Below are positions 44,548-56,100 of a stretch of DNA of 64,000 nt, in pieces. The notes below the pieces were generated by a model. The model ran no database searches. It was not told the DNA's origin and worked only from the letters and a program-made list of their open reading frames with translations. A program made the position numbers and the translations under genes. Location: contig JARYHS010009186.1 in the NCBI GenBank assembly GCA_031002005.1, positions 179,578,437 through 179,642,436 on the forward strand. The letters are read 5' to 3'. Position 1 is the first letter of the stretch, and every line of letters starts with the position of its first letter. Source of the DNA: Vandiemenella viatica. Its lineage: Eukaryota; Arthropoda; Insecta; Orthoptera; Morabidae.

Positions 44548-44771
44548 TTTTTTTTATATTTTTGAAATAAATATGGCCTTCGGTCTCTGCGACCATTTAG
44601 CCAGCTCCAGTTTATAGCAAGTCACTCTCATGTAATGTTAGGACACTGGTAAGAACAAGACAAGACGAACACAACACTTGATTAAAACAACCCATGGATG
44701 ACGCCGGACTCGAACCGGCGACCCTCACAATGCGAGGTCAGAGTGTTAGCCCCTGCAATGCCAGGGCCGGC
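44548..44771 (-). mobile_element. SINE-A, minus strand, diverged
   Basis: T8 tail at 44548-44555, head at the right ending GCCAGGGCCGGC, and a perfect B-box complement GGACTCGAACCGGCGACC (44704-44721). The body retains GCGACCATTTAGCCAGCTCC, GTTAGGACACTGGTAAGAAC and CACAACACTTGATTAAAAC in the order of the other A copies but with more changes. No target duplication found. Confidence 0.8.
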
Positions 44772-44914
44772 TGTTTTAATATTTAATTCAAAGTAATTAT
44801 CATATTAACAATTGATACTCGCACCTGAAACTTGTATGTATTTTGAAATTGATAGTGTTGTAAAACATTTGCTGTTAAATGATAACTAAGACACTGCTTA
44901 AAACATCTGCCAAA

Positions 44915-45768
44915 TTACGAGGTGCTCTCACAAAGTTTCAAGACTGATTTTTCCCTGAGTAGGGGATCGGTTGCACCGACAGGGCGAAGTAGTGGGGGCT
45001 AACCGACCGCACCAGCGGCAGTTATCCCCGACAAGCTGGAATCAGCAGATCGCTAATGGCGTGAATGCCTATCAGTGGCCACTGTCGAAAATGCAGCGTC
45101 ATTTGGAGCAGCATTATTCCATAAAGTTCTGTGCGAAACTCACCAAAACTACTGCAGATACTTTTGGTATGATTCAAGAGGAATGTAAGGAGGACGTCAT
45201 GTCACATGCAATGGTTTTCGTGTGCCACAAGAGGACGTTGAAGAAGATGACCGCGCTAAGAGAATTTCAACAAGCCGAACTCATGAAAGTGCATGAAAAG
45301 AAAAGACTGTTACAGATCAGTATTATGCTGAAGTGCTCCATTGTTTGAAGGATCGAGTCCACCGCGTCTCCCAGGAGATCGAAGACAATTGGGTTCTCCA
45401 TCGCGCCCTCTCACACGTCGCTAGCCGCAGGTGAATTTTTGTCCAAGTTCAACTTGGCAACACTGCCGCAGCCACCCTACAGCCTTGACCTGACTCCAAA
45501 TGACTTCTTTTTGCTACCCATAATCAAGAAATATCTGAATGAGAAGCGATTCGACACGATTGCAGCGGTCCAGGCAGTTTTGACAAGGTCCCTAAAAGCA
45601 TTCGGCGTGAAGAGTTCCAGGGACCCTATTAACAATGGAAAAAACGCTGGCAGCAGTGTATTGATTGCCCAAGGCTCATATTTCGAAGACTTTTAGTTCG
45701 CTGTACAAAACTGTTAAGTGAATTTTTTGTTATGAGATCAGTCTTGAAACGTTGTAAACGCACCCTGT
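44915..45768 (+). mobile_element. Mariner element with internal deletion
   Basis: Left end starts TACGAGGTGCTCTCACAAAG; the right end, reversed, starts CAGGGTGCGTTTACAACG. Both run into the shared GTTTCAAGACTGAT (44935-44948 and 45737-45750), identifying inverted termini. The 850-bp body carries both ends of a mariner transposase gene on the plus strand. A full-length mariner is about 1.3 kb, so roughly a third is missing. The outermost right bases no longer match the left, and the TA duplication is visible only on the left. Confidence 0.8.
45091..45700 (+). pseudogene. Mariner transposase pseudogene
   Basis: N-terminal part reads SIKFCAKLTKTTADTFGMIQ then FVCHKRTLKKM, equal to the family's helix-turn-helix 'IKFC.KLGKTA.ETF.ML...F.WHKRF'. 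Then there is a gap: the region with the first catalytic D is absent. It resumes at about 45343 with CLKDRVHRVSQEIEDNWVLH RALSH, where the family has 'LR.RVRR.RP....NW.LHHDNAPSH', so the second catalytic D (of 'HDNAP') is also gone. The third block QPPYSLDLTPNDFFLLP (45467-45520) keeps its D. The C-terminus reads QGSYFEDF after a frameshift. Clearly dead. Confidence 0.88.
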
Positions 45769-45779
45769 TTGCTGTAAAC

Positions 45780-48700
45780 TAAAGTTAATTTACTACATTA
45801 ATTTTTGTAACGCTTCTACAAAAGAAACAAATAAAAATTTCAAAGAAAAAGTTATTACCACAATCCTGTATCAGTATGTCAGCAAGCAAAATATTCAAGC
45901 TAAGGTTCAATAGCTATGAAACTGTTTTTAAGAATTTTTAATATATATTTAAGGGTACTTTCTTCCTGAAATTCATCCATCGAGGGGTGGAGGAAATGAG
46001 TCCTGCCCGAAGTGTAATCGGACCTGTTAGGTCCGGCGCACCTAATCTATTGGAGGAAAGTCTTGTGTTGTCATCTGTGTGCGAAACGTGCTCTGTATGA
46101 TAAGTGTGCTTTTTGCTCGTGAAATGTATAGTTTATGAGACGGAGATTGTGGAACGTCCCGGCACTCTCCTTGATGTTTGCAGGAAACCGCATACAAGCC
46201 GCAATCAGGACGGCCGGTACAATGGTACCAATACTCGATCATGGTTACGTTTTACCTCCCCGATCCGGTCTCGTGGACGCAACCTTACCGTATTTAAATT
46301 AACGAGGATCATCCTGGCAGTATTTTGAATACATTTTAGTTCACTGTATAAATTTTTTTACAGGTGTAAGGGTTAGGGAGATTCTATACTAGCCACTTTT
46401 AACCAAACGTCTACCTTTCCTTGTTGTGGTACAGCCTGTTTACATGGACGAGATTCCGGTAACTGAACGATTCCCGGTATGAGTAACCCGCAGCTTCTCA
46501 ATTACCACATGTAAGAAGGTCGGAGGAGCGGGGAGGAGTAGTTCAGGGCACCCTCTAAGATTACAAATGTGAAAATTATCATACCATAAGTAAAAATCAG
46601 TTTTATTTTAGGAAAGACAGGTGTACAGGTGAAGTAATTTTATTTTTATGTTTAGTATTGTAAGGGTGGATCAAGAAACACAAGAACCATTTTACAGAGT
46701 TTGTGTAACACTCGATAAAGCATTGTTAATATCATATAGGGCAAGGTACTCAAAATTTTAAAGGAATCTGTTCTAAAATACCAATATAGAAGAATAATTT
46801 ATAATCCACGTAAGAATCAGGTGACTATAATAGAAGTAGAGAATCATGAGAGACGTGCATCAGTTAAAAAGTGATTCAAACAAAGTTGTAGGCTACCTCA
46901 TTAATATTCAGCTAGTACGTATAGGAAGTAACAACTGAACGAATAACAATGTTGATGTGCCATAAGTAATCAAGGATAAAAAATCAGTAAGCTATAATTT
47001 CTTACTGAAATTATCCTGTTACCAGAACAGTTTCAGAAATTACTAATGGCTTGAACAAAACACCAAAGGAAGATTTTGGGCTAAATATAAATCAAAGAAA
47101 TATAAAAGTTAGATGAAATATAAAAATTATATCAGTTAAAGCAGGAGAAGTAAGTGAAGTATATTACATAAGAAGGAAAATTACAACTGATATCCAAAGC
47201 AGGAATGATGTTATTTTTATATTTCAACTAATATAATTAATATTATTATACTGATCAAGATAAACTCTATATATATATATCCCGTAGTCGTCTGAGTTTC
47301 ATGAGCAGGTAAGTGCAGGTAGGTTGCAGACTTTCATATATTTCCTTTTTATTCCTTTAGAATGTTCGCATGGTCTTATTTATTTCTATTTCAGTGCTGC
47401 TTAGAAGCATTTAATGTCGAGTTCAGGTTGAATAGGGGAGACATTCATAAAAATTTAAAGCTGCTTAACAACAGAATATTTTCTTCCTATCGTCAAGCCT
47501 TTTATTACTATTATTTTTATTTCTGCTTTGCTCAAGAAGTGGGTGAATAGTGTATATTATATGTACTAGCGATGAGACTTGCACGGATGCTGGTAGAAAA
47601 ATTGGGAGTTGTACGTAGAAGGGAAGAAGTGACAATCACCAGATGTTGCTTCTTATTCTTCCGCATAACGGAGTGGGAAAATTTTCTTTTGCTACTATGG
47701 GAGTCTAGGACTGGAATAAATTAACAAGTAAAATATTAAAAAATTTACCGGAAACACTGAGAAAAATTATAATTTTGTAAATGGACAAAGTAGCTGGGTG
47801 GCAATAAATTTACTCAAATAATTTAAAATTAAAAAATACATGAAATGGGAAAGCATTTGTGTAGTGAAGTTTTCACGACAGCGTGTTCTCCCTTGCAGTT
47901 AAATTAATGTAATGGTTCAACATCGTGAATATCAGGAACATTCCGTGATTAGTATTCATGGATAAATTGTTGTCAACACAGGAAGAAATCGAGATACTTA
48001 GAAACCTGGAGTTTAATCATACAGGCTTAAGGCCGCTCGAAATTACTTTAGTCTAACCTACTACGATCACACCTTCGACGAGTCTCCCAACAACATGGAA
48101 TACGGTATTTACCTATCGGTCTTTGCATTTGCCATTGTCACAAATAACTCAATTAAGACCTCTATACCCGTTATCCATTTTTTAAATGATTTTCGGCAGA
48201 AAACAAACTGTTAAACTCTTTTGTGAGATATTTATTCCAAGAGGTTTCTTTCATTTTTACTTGGGTATAGTTAGGTTGAGTTCTATCATTCCCTTTGTCT
48301 ATTTATGTTATTTACACAATGATGCCGTCAGACAAAACTTAACGGTACTTTCCCTAAACGTATGAAAGATAAAATATAGTTTTGATAATCTCACTACAGC
48401 AACTTTGGTGAAATGTAACAGGTATTGACAAAATTTCGCAGCATTGTTTGTCTTCTAGAAGCATATATTAGAGATTAAGCAAAATGAAACCATTAATTTG
48501 AATTTTTATTACAAACTAAAAATTAAATTTAGTAGCATATTTTTTCAGTTACTACCAACATTAGCGCGAACATTAAAAATATTTTTTTCAGTATTTAGTT
48601 TCACAGTTTTATAAAACCGTTAACTAAAGGACAAAATAAGAAAAGGTTTCTGAGGCAAAATAGTACGGTAACAACAGAAATCCCTCATCAATATAGAACT

Positions 48701-50820
48701 TTATCAAGGACTCCTTCTGAGTTTCATAAAGCTACATATTACTGTAAAAATGGAGTCTGTAGGGTGTAATTACGAGAAAAAATATAAGAATTTAAACTTT
48801 GATGCAGATGCCATCAAAATGTTAACCGTAATTATCAGCCGCTGTACCGGGTTTCCAAATGTTTCATTGATAGATGAACTTTCACTACACTTGTCTGCTC
48901 TCTATATATTTTTATCAACTAGTAAGTAAAGCAATTAATTCGTATTATTTCAATCCATTTATAAACGTTGTCGCTATGCAGTTTATAAGAATATTAGAGA
49001 CAAAATAAAGGTGCTCACGGTCTATGTACTAACGGAAATACTTGATCCCAAATATGCGTCAACGACGAGGCATTATTTATCTGTGAAAATATAATAACTT
49101 TTTTTTATTAAAAACTGAAAACTAAGTAAACAATGTAACGGGCAAAAACTGATAACAATAGTTCTTTAGTATCAGTTAGGACGGTTTATTTTGTTTACTC
49201 AGTTTCCATACGCCTCATCTTATTTCGATATACATTAATATCTTTGATATAGATTGAGTGAACTGTAGTTATTTGTAATTGTTTAAGCATTATCAATTAT
49301 TTACGATGTTCTGCAATATTACATCACCCATAAACAAAGAAATTACCCTAGTTGACCAGAGTTCATAATTGAGACTTTTGTTCCAAGAAAAATAAATCTG
49401 CCTGCTTTTCCAGTATATTTAAATATTTTTAACAGTAAAAGTTGATTTTAAACGATGAATAAACCTGAGTAACATGAATCGCAATTTACATTTGAATAGA
49501 TTTATGATTTTACCGCAATTTATAACTCTCTTCGTAGTTAACTCCAGTGAAAATATTTTAAGTTTGTACGAGAACGATTGCGTGGGTCATTAGAAGATCG
49601 CCGTGTGTTTCCGCGGTTAACCTCGGCTCTTTCACTGCTGAGGCGACAAAAGATACTCCTCCCTTTGACGTTAATTAAGACGAATGGCCTCCTTCAGGTT
49701 GGGACGCTTGCTGCGGAGTCGGCGATAACTTTGTTATAGCCAGTGTTCAGCTTCTTCCGCTTGATGATGCAATGCTTTTGCTAAAATTTAATCGCGTTAG
49801 CTCTGCTGTGAATCCAGCTATTTTATTTATGGGAGTTGCTAACTGCCAACTTTAATGCTGACAACTCGTTACTTAAGTAACTTGAGAAAAGGAAGAAAGA
49901 TGGTAGGCGCCAGGGACCGTCTTGACGTCTGCGGAACGCTATACCCAGAAGCGCAAGCAGATAACAAGCTCCATAAATTTCGTATGGAGTAAGAAGACGC
50001 ATCTGCCTAAATATGGTTTAGCAGATGATAAGCTCAACTGTTGCGAACGATTTGTGTTGATCCTGGAAGAATTCAATCGAATGTAGCAGTTAACTCCGAT
50101 TCTGAATATTTCTTGCGTTCTGATGAAAATAAACATTGTTACGGCAGTAAGAAATAATGCCTTCGTACGGAAACAGAACTTGTTAAATCAACCAGACTCG
50201 TACAAATGGCTATTTCAGTAGGGATATAAGCCCTGTTAAAAAAAAAATAGTTTTAAATGAGTGTCAATTCGTCTTCTTTCTCTAGAAAAGCAGTTACTCA
50301 AAAGTTTCTGCACTCTGTTTGTCTTAATTGTAAACAGGCCTCTCCCGTGTTGCAGAAAGCTGACAAAGACTATATAGAGAATATTTGTTTTATAACTGTG
50401 GAAATCCTTCAAAAGAGGAGATACAAAACTTTGCCAAAAAGAAAAACGTATTAATTAAAGAAAAACGGCTCTCACACAGAACCTATGTATTACATTTACT
50501 TCTTCTAGACATCTTAAGCGAAAATTCCTTAAACAAGTAGATATACCACACTAATTTTCAAAACCCCTGAACATTATTTTCATCTATATTTTCTTCATAC
50601 ATCTTTATAATATCCGTCTATGATCTAATAAAACGCGGCATTACCGGAAAATCAAGATATTATCTATGATCCTGTTAAACGTAAGTTTCCTTCTTCTTCT
50701 ATGTTCATCAGTATATTTTCTTAATCTTACTATAATGTTAAATTAGTGTCAAGAGTGAATTAATTTTCTTAAACGCTGCTGAGTTTTTTTCTAGGGATTT
50801 ATTTAAATCATTATAGGCAG
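45780..50820. other. Unassigned sequence, about 5 kb
   Basis: Mostly AT-rich with nothing recognisable. Local points: GC-richer block at 45960-46320 with GGACCTGTTAGGTCC; a string at about 46435-46520 (TTTACATGGACGAGATTCCG) that looks like one end of a DNA transposon without its mate; a (TA)n tract at about 47266-47280; GC-richer unrepeated block at 49560-49870. Confidence 0.4.
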
Positions 50821-50829
50821 GAGAGAATT

Positions 50830-50990
50830 AGAAAGAAAAATCTCAGAAGAATTTGATCACGGCCTGTGGAAGGAATCGTTCCTACATACGACTGAGTGAT
50901 TTTCGAAACTATGGAAAATGGAAATCAGCATGGCCAATCTGGCATATGAACCTGCTTGCTACCGAACGACAGAAGTGATCGGTCAGCACT
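50830..50990 (-). mobile_element. SINE-B remnant, strongly decayed
   Basis: GAATTTGATCACGGCCTGTG GAAGGAATCGTTCCTACAT, GAGTGATTTTCGAAACTATG and ATGGCCAATCTGGCATATGA ACC retain the block order of the reversed B-family body through to the B-box complement. The head is only faintly visible (GCTACCGAACGACAGAAG). Ends approximate. Confidence 0.5.
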
Positions 50991-51017
50991 CACTTACTAG
51001 TTTGTTTTTTTTTTTAA

Positions 51018-51100
51018 CCCTGCAGTGGTCGCGTGGATTACATATGTAGTCCACTCAAGCCATTTCTAATGGGACTTTTCAGAGTGCGACCACTGCAGGG
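51018..51100. mobile_element. 83-bp piggyBac-like MITE with TTAA flanks
   Basis: CCCTGCAGTGGTCGC (51018-51032) and GCGACCACTGCAGGG (51086-51100) are perfect 15-bp terminal inverted repeats, flanked on both sides by TTAA (51014-51017, 51101-51104). TTAA duplication and CCC ends are the signature of piggyBac elements. The centre holds a further palindrome around ACATATGT with GTGGA/TCCAC arms, so the element could fold into a near-complete hairpin. It is too short to code and must have moved with a transposase supplied elsewhere. Confidence 0.9.
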
Positions 51101-51109
51101 TTAATCTTC

Positions 51110-51775
51110 ACATTGTAATTCGTCTTTGTGACTGTACTTTAACTGATTTAGTAACAACTCTCTTAATTTATGCTATCGCAATATTTTTATTCTGTTTTTT
51201 ATTGTTATTATTAATTTCCGAAAGTTCACATGACTTTGATTATTTTTTTTTTATCTAGTATTTGTTCTCTGATAACTTCTTATCAGTTTCAATCTGCATT
51301 TTACAGTACACCTTTAGCGAGATTCAACTAGTGCTTATAAGTAAGCTTTAGTGTTATAAAATAGGATTAACAATCTTCATTTAAGAACGAAGAAATGCAA
51401 TCTATATCCCCTGGTTGTTTTCAATCCTGCTTACACCATTGTGAGATCTCTGGTATTTATTTATTTCTGTTCTCATCTGGTATGCAGAAATTATGTACAA
51501 CAAATTTTCTGTATTATCTTTTTGAGTCAAAATATTAAATACTTAAGACATATTTTTTGGAGCACTCGATTTATTCGAATATTACTGAAATATTTATTCC
51601 GTAGTCCGACGTAATTCTTCTATGTTTCTTTTTTTTCTCCCTTCTTCTCAGTTTTGCAACAAACTTTGTATTCAAATGTATTCACTAGTCATCTAGAACA
51701 ATTTTTCCGCTTGAAGAAGTTTCTTATGAAACATAAGAAGTTATTCATCAGAAGATATTGTATTAAATACAATAG
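51110..51775. other. Unassigned AT-rich sequence
   Basis: Nothing recognisable. AAGAAGTTTCTTATGAAACA TAAGAAG near 51714 is a small imperfect palindrome. Confidence 0.5.
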
Positions 51776-51780
51776 GGGTG

Positions 51781-53131
51781 AAAAAGGGAGGGGGGATTTA
51801 TAATTAAATCCTGAAAAATGAGAAAAACATATAAATATGCTAATTTAAAAGGGGATCTAATAGGTTACTAACAAGAACCATGAATTTCAGACACAAAATA
51901 AAACCTCATTTATTGAGTCTTATGGCCTTACAAGGTCGGGTAGTAATTAACGTTACGTTAAACACAATTAGATCAGCAAAAACAAGCAATACCCGACGTT
52001 TACAATTCGCCGGAGTAAGCAAACAAAACTGAATGAAATATCTCAAACAAGTAATAAAAACAGCAAAGTTAACATTGAAATAACGTGGCAACACAGGCCA
52101 TCAAATTGAAGCTAACATTTTCTGTACAAAGGAAAATCCCAGGGGGCGCCGCATAAAGTGAATGAAAAGCATCAAAATTGAATTAACAAACAGCAAGATG
52201 CTTAAGAAAAAATTGAATCGAAATATAAATTCAGCTAGCTCAGAATTTAAGTGACGGGAGCAGAGTCTTAACCCAGGCGTCGCTTAAGGGCTCATAAGTC
52301 TGTTAAAATCCACTGAATAGTGACCGTCGTTTCTAGTACATTACCATGGAATCATCGCCGTGATGGTGAGCGACAAACACAATGCCACTGCAGCAATGGA
52401 AGCTAAATAAGCGGCTACGACCGCGTTATTAGCATAACTTCCAAATACAGTAATGGCAAGCATGCCACTCAACATCTCGCTTTCCCAAAGCGAGAAATGA
52501 TCAACCACAATGATCATCAGAGAGCGTGCCGGCTGACACGTCTGTTCACCAGCTCGTCTTGGACCCAAGTGAAGTCTAAGATGGCTCCTTCTTCTTCCTC
52601 GGCTAGTTGCACTCCACATGTAAAAGAACTCCACGGAATTAGTATTGTAGACCCCAATAAATGTTCATGATTGGTTATCTACACATTTCCGTCGTCACGT
52701 GTTTAATATCACGCGTCGCATTCGCCGTCTCCCCCGCGCGTTTTCTACTTGGCCTTCGGGGCAGTAGCGGGGTGGGGTAGGTCATCGTCCTATTTTCAAA
52801 CGGGACTGAGGCTGGGCTGGCCCGGCGCCGCCGTGTCGCCTGACTCTCCACTGTTCCTCCCTCAACCGTCCGAAATGGCAGTTTCCAGCCTTCAATATTC
52901 AACCTTTCTGAGCCATGAGTTTACAGAAAAATTAAATTTTATAACAAACTATACCTTTGGCCGCCCTGGTTTAAACATACGTTTAGTCTATCCAGACAAC
53001 CTTCATTATTTACAATTACTTACACGTTGCAAGATTAAATAATTAATAAACTTGAATATAATAAAAAGAATTATGAATATAATTAATAACAATTTAATTA
53101 TATTCATTGTGGGTGACGCTGTCACACCACA
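51781..53131 (-). repeat. 1.4-kb dispersed repeat, LTR-like, copy 2 (inverted)
   Basis: Reverse-complement mate of 38323-39716. Matching landmarks in order include TAGGTTACTAACAAGAACCA TGAATTTCAG, CCCAGGGGGCGCCGC (52138), GTGACCGTCGTTTCTAGTAC, the GC-rich block at 52720-52870 and the end GGTGACGCTGTCACACCACA. It differs by many point changes and small indels and lacks the 34-bp duplication of copy 1. The flanks of the two copies are unrelated, so the shared ends at the oligo-A/C run (51781) and at ACCACA (53131) are true element boundaries. Confidence 0.82.
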
Positions 53132-53139
53132 ATATCTGC

Positions 53140-56100
53140 ACTAAAATTCGCTCAATGCAGCTAATGAAGCACTATGGAAAACCAATAAAGCTTCCTCTTA
53201 CTTGCATCTTAAAAAAAAAGTATAGATTAACACTTGCTATTAGAGAAAAGTAAACAACGACATTTAAAAAAATATTGAACATCACAAAATTTTTACATGT
53301 TTCTGCTAAATGTGTATCTACAACACTTTTGTAAATGCGAAAGTAAGTTTGTTAAGTTTTCACCACTAAACGGCAACACAGATCTTGATAAAATTTTACA
53401 GTGAAATATTAGGTATGATTAGGGAGGGCACGGGATACTTTTCCAGGATAAATGGCATACTTTGTCATGAAATTATGAAAACTAACCGAACTGTGGCAGA
53501 CAGATGGATAGCGTGTGTAAGTCTCTGTAATATCACATCAGTTGCTCAGGCTTTGTTTCTCTTGCAGTTAATTTGTGTATATCTGTTGATGTAAAGCAAT
53601 CGTTCCCAGCCGGTGGTCATTGAAGAGATCATAGGGGATGTTTCTGATCCAAGGCAAATTTAGGGGGTGTTGAGGACCAACCGATGCCCTCTGCTTTCCA
53701 GTATTGTGTATATACAGGGTGCATCAAAGAACTTTGATTTATTGCATTCCTATGATTATCTGTAGCTAAAAGACGATACGATTTAGCGTAGTCAGTAATT
53801 TATTGGCGAAGAAAAGAAACAGATTGCCAATACTGGAAATAAGGCACCAAATATTGAAAAATTAATGTCATTACACCAATCTCAGCCTTCTAATTATTAA
53901 TATTTTTGCACAATATTTATTTGCTAATCAAATTCCGAATAAGACAGTAATATCGTTATTATCAATTAATAAAGTAATTTTTAGAAATCTGTCCTTGTTT
54001 GTCTATGTATGATATTGTACACTTCACCTAAGCGGGGTGGCATCGAATGACTGTTACCAAAAAGTTGGAGCATTATAGGTTACTTTATATACTACAACAA
54101 GAGCAGTAGTTGTTTTCTCTTTTATTTATTTATTTAATTATTTTTGAAAATGGGGGCAGAGGGTATTTTTTTTATCGAAAAGGGGACGATAAGTAATTTT
54201 TTTTTTTTTTAAAATGCAGTGATAGCGCGAAACATGTTAGAAACATATGATCTATAGGCACAACTTGTTATATAATGTAGATGTGGATTTGCGTTGCACC
54301 AGACAATTATTTTGTGTGTAAATGCAGACATCGGTTTCCATCCCCCGAAGGCAATAATACATCTTAGCAAAGGCAGAAAAACCAGAAACGTTGTGTACAA
54401 AACGGTATTGACTTATGATGTCCCCAGAATATGACATAATTATAAACCACAAGTGAAAATCTGCCGGAGAAGCTGTGATAGGTAGCAATCCCTCCCCCTC
54501 TCTCCTTAGTTTGTTGCTACTTCAAACATGTTGCGAATTTGTTCTTTTCATGAGAAATGGTCAATGGTAGGATGGTAATGTGATGGCTTCCCCGTCATTT
54601 TAATCCGACTCCATTATTTTTGGGATACATTTTACATCTTTCTATACCCATTTCTAGTAATACAATTCTAAATCCACGTTTAAGAAGTCGCGGATAATAG
54701 CTACTATGCATTTATATTTGAACTACCAATACCTTACTGAAAAATAGCACCCAAATTTTTCGTTTTTCCTAACGGTTTATCTGCAGGGAAAATCTTTCGG
54801 TTCCCGTTTCGGCCAGCCACTAGTCTTCTCATTACAGTCAGTGTTCCATTTCTTGCTGTCACTCCGAAATGCTGAGACGGAATCTGCCTACTTGTTTGTG
54901 CAGCTGTCGGCGGCGCTCGACCGCCGTGGCAGGCTGGTAGCCGGTCGAGCAGGGGCTGTCAGAGATAGCGGCCGGAGAGATGAGGCGGGGGACGGGTCGA
55001 CCAGCACGGCCGGCGATGTTTGTTCGGCCCGCGAGCCAACAAATTCCGGAAGCGACGAGCGTTGGATGGGAAAAATAGACCAACGTACAAAATTTGTATT
55101 TTTTGACTGTGCTCTTAAAAACTTTTTGCGAATGTAAAATCTAGAACAGTAATTATATAATGATGTTTCTGCTTTTAATTAGTAATTACGCCAAGGAATT
55201 ATGTTTAATTTTCATATGCATATTAACTGCACCTGGAGAAGTTTGTTGTTATTATCAGATTCTTGGGGATTCTACAATAACCGTGGTGCCACGATTTGAT
55301 GATGAATTTTTACATAACTCGACGAGACAAATAGTAAAGAATAATTTTTTTCGATATATCGCTTATTTATAGATATATACTCAATCAAAATTAAGATTGT
55401 TATGTTTGAATGCGACCTGGAACAGACAAAATTTAGGCAAAGCCACAAGGAACTAAACGCTGCACATACACTGTGGGTGTTTTATTTTCTAGTGGTTTTA
55501 GTTAGATTGAAAAGCCCCCTGGATCCGGAAAAAATTCACCAAAAGCACAAGGAACAATACCTTAACTAATTTTCGACAGTCGATATCTCGATAACTAAGC
55601 GAGATATAAAAACTTTTTGTTGTGAACTTTCGATTTGTGTCTTCGAGGTGTATAAGAATCCATCAATCAAATTGCGGCGCTACAGTTATGTTATAGCTAC
55701 TGGATTTTTAATTATTGATTAATTAATTTATTACTGATTTAATATTAGATACTACTAAGCGGTATTGGCTGGCTGTTAAATAAAATGGTCTGGAGACGGA
55801 CTTACGAGAATAATTCTTGAACGATACTACCAGCGGTTTATTTCAACGTTAAAACTTATCAATAATTTTATTTATTGGAATATTAACTAGTAAATTTAAC
55901 TTAAAAGCTAGTCCAGAGAGTATGAGATATCAGATCTTTTCAATCTTCACTGACCTGGACCGTTACTGGAATTTAACTCCGCCGCGGAAATACAGGAATA
56001 TACAAAACAACATGTAATCGCTACGGAGAGCGTAGTTTTAATCTGGCGTATGTCAGTCATTGCAGGTTTTCCATCTATACAAATAACAAGTTCTTGCTAT

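Noticed and set aside
46435..46520. DNA transposon end around TTTACATGGACGAGATTCCG
   Set aside because: It looks like one side of a known kind of insect element, but the mirrored end is absent.
52341..52634. 97-codon minus-strand frame
   Set aside because: Same repeat family. Copy 1 has a duplication, several differences and no equivalent frame of that length.
53605..53630. hAT-like 5' end TTCCCAGCCGGTGGTC
   Set aside because: No matching inverted end or target duplication within a plausible distance.
53714..53740. Mariner-like terminal repeat TACAGGGTGCATCAAAGAAC
   Set aside because: No mate and no transposase remnant nearby, so at most a solo end.
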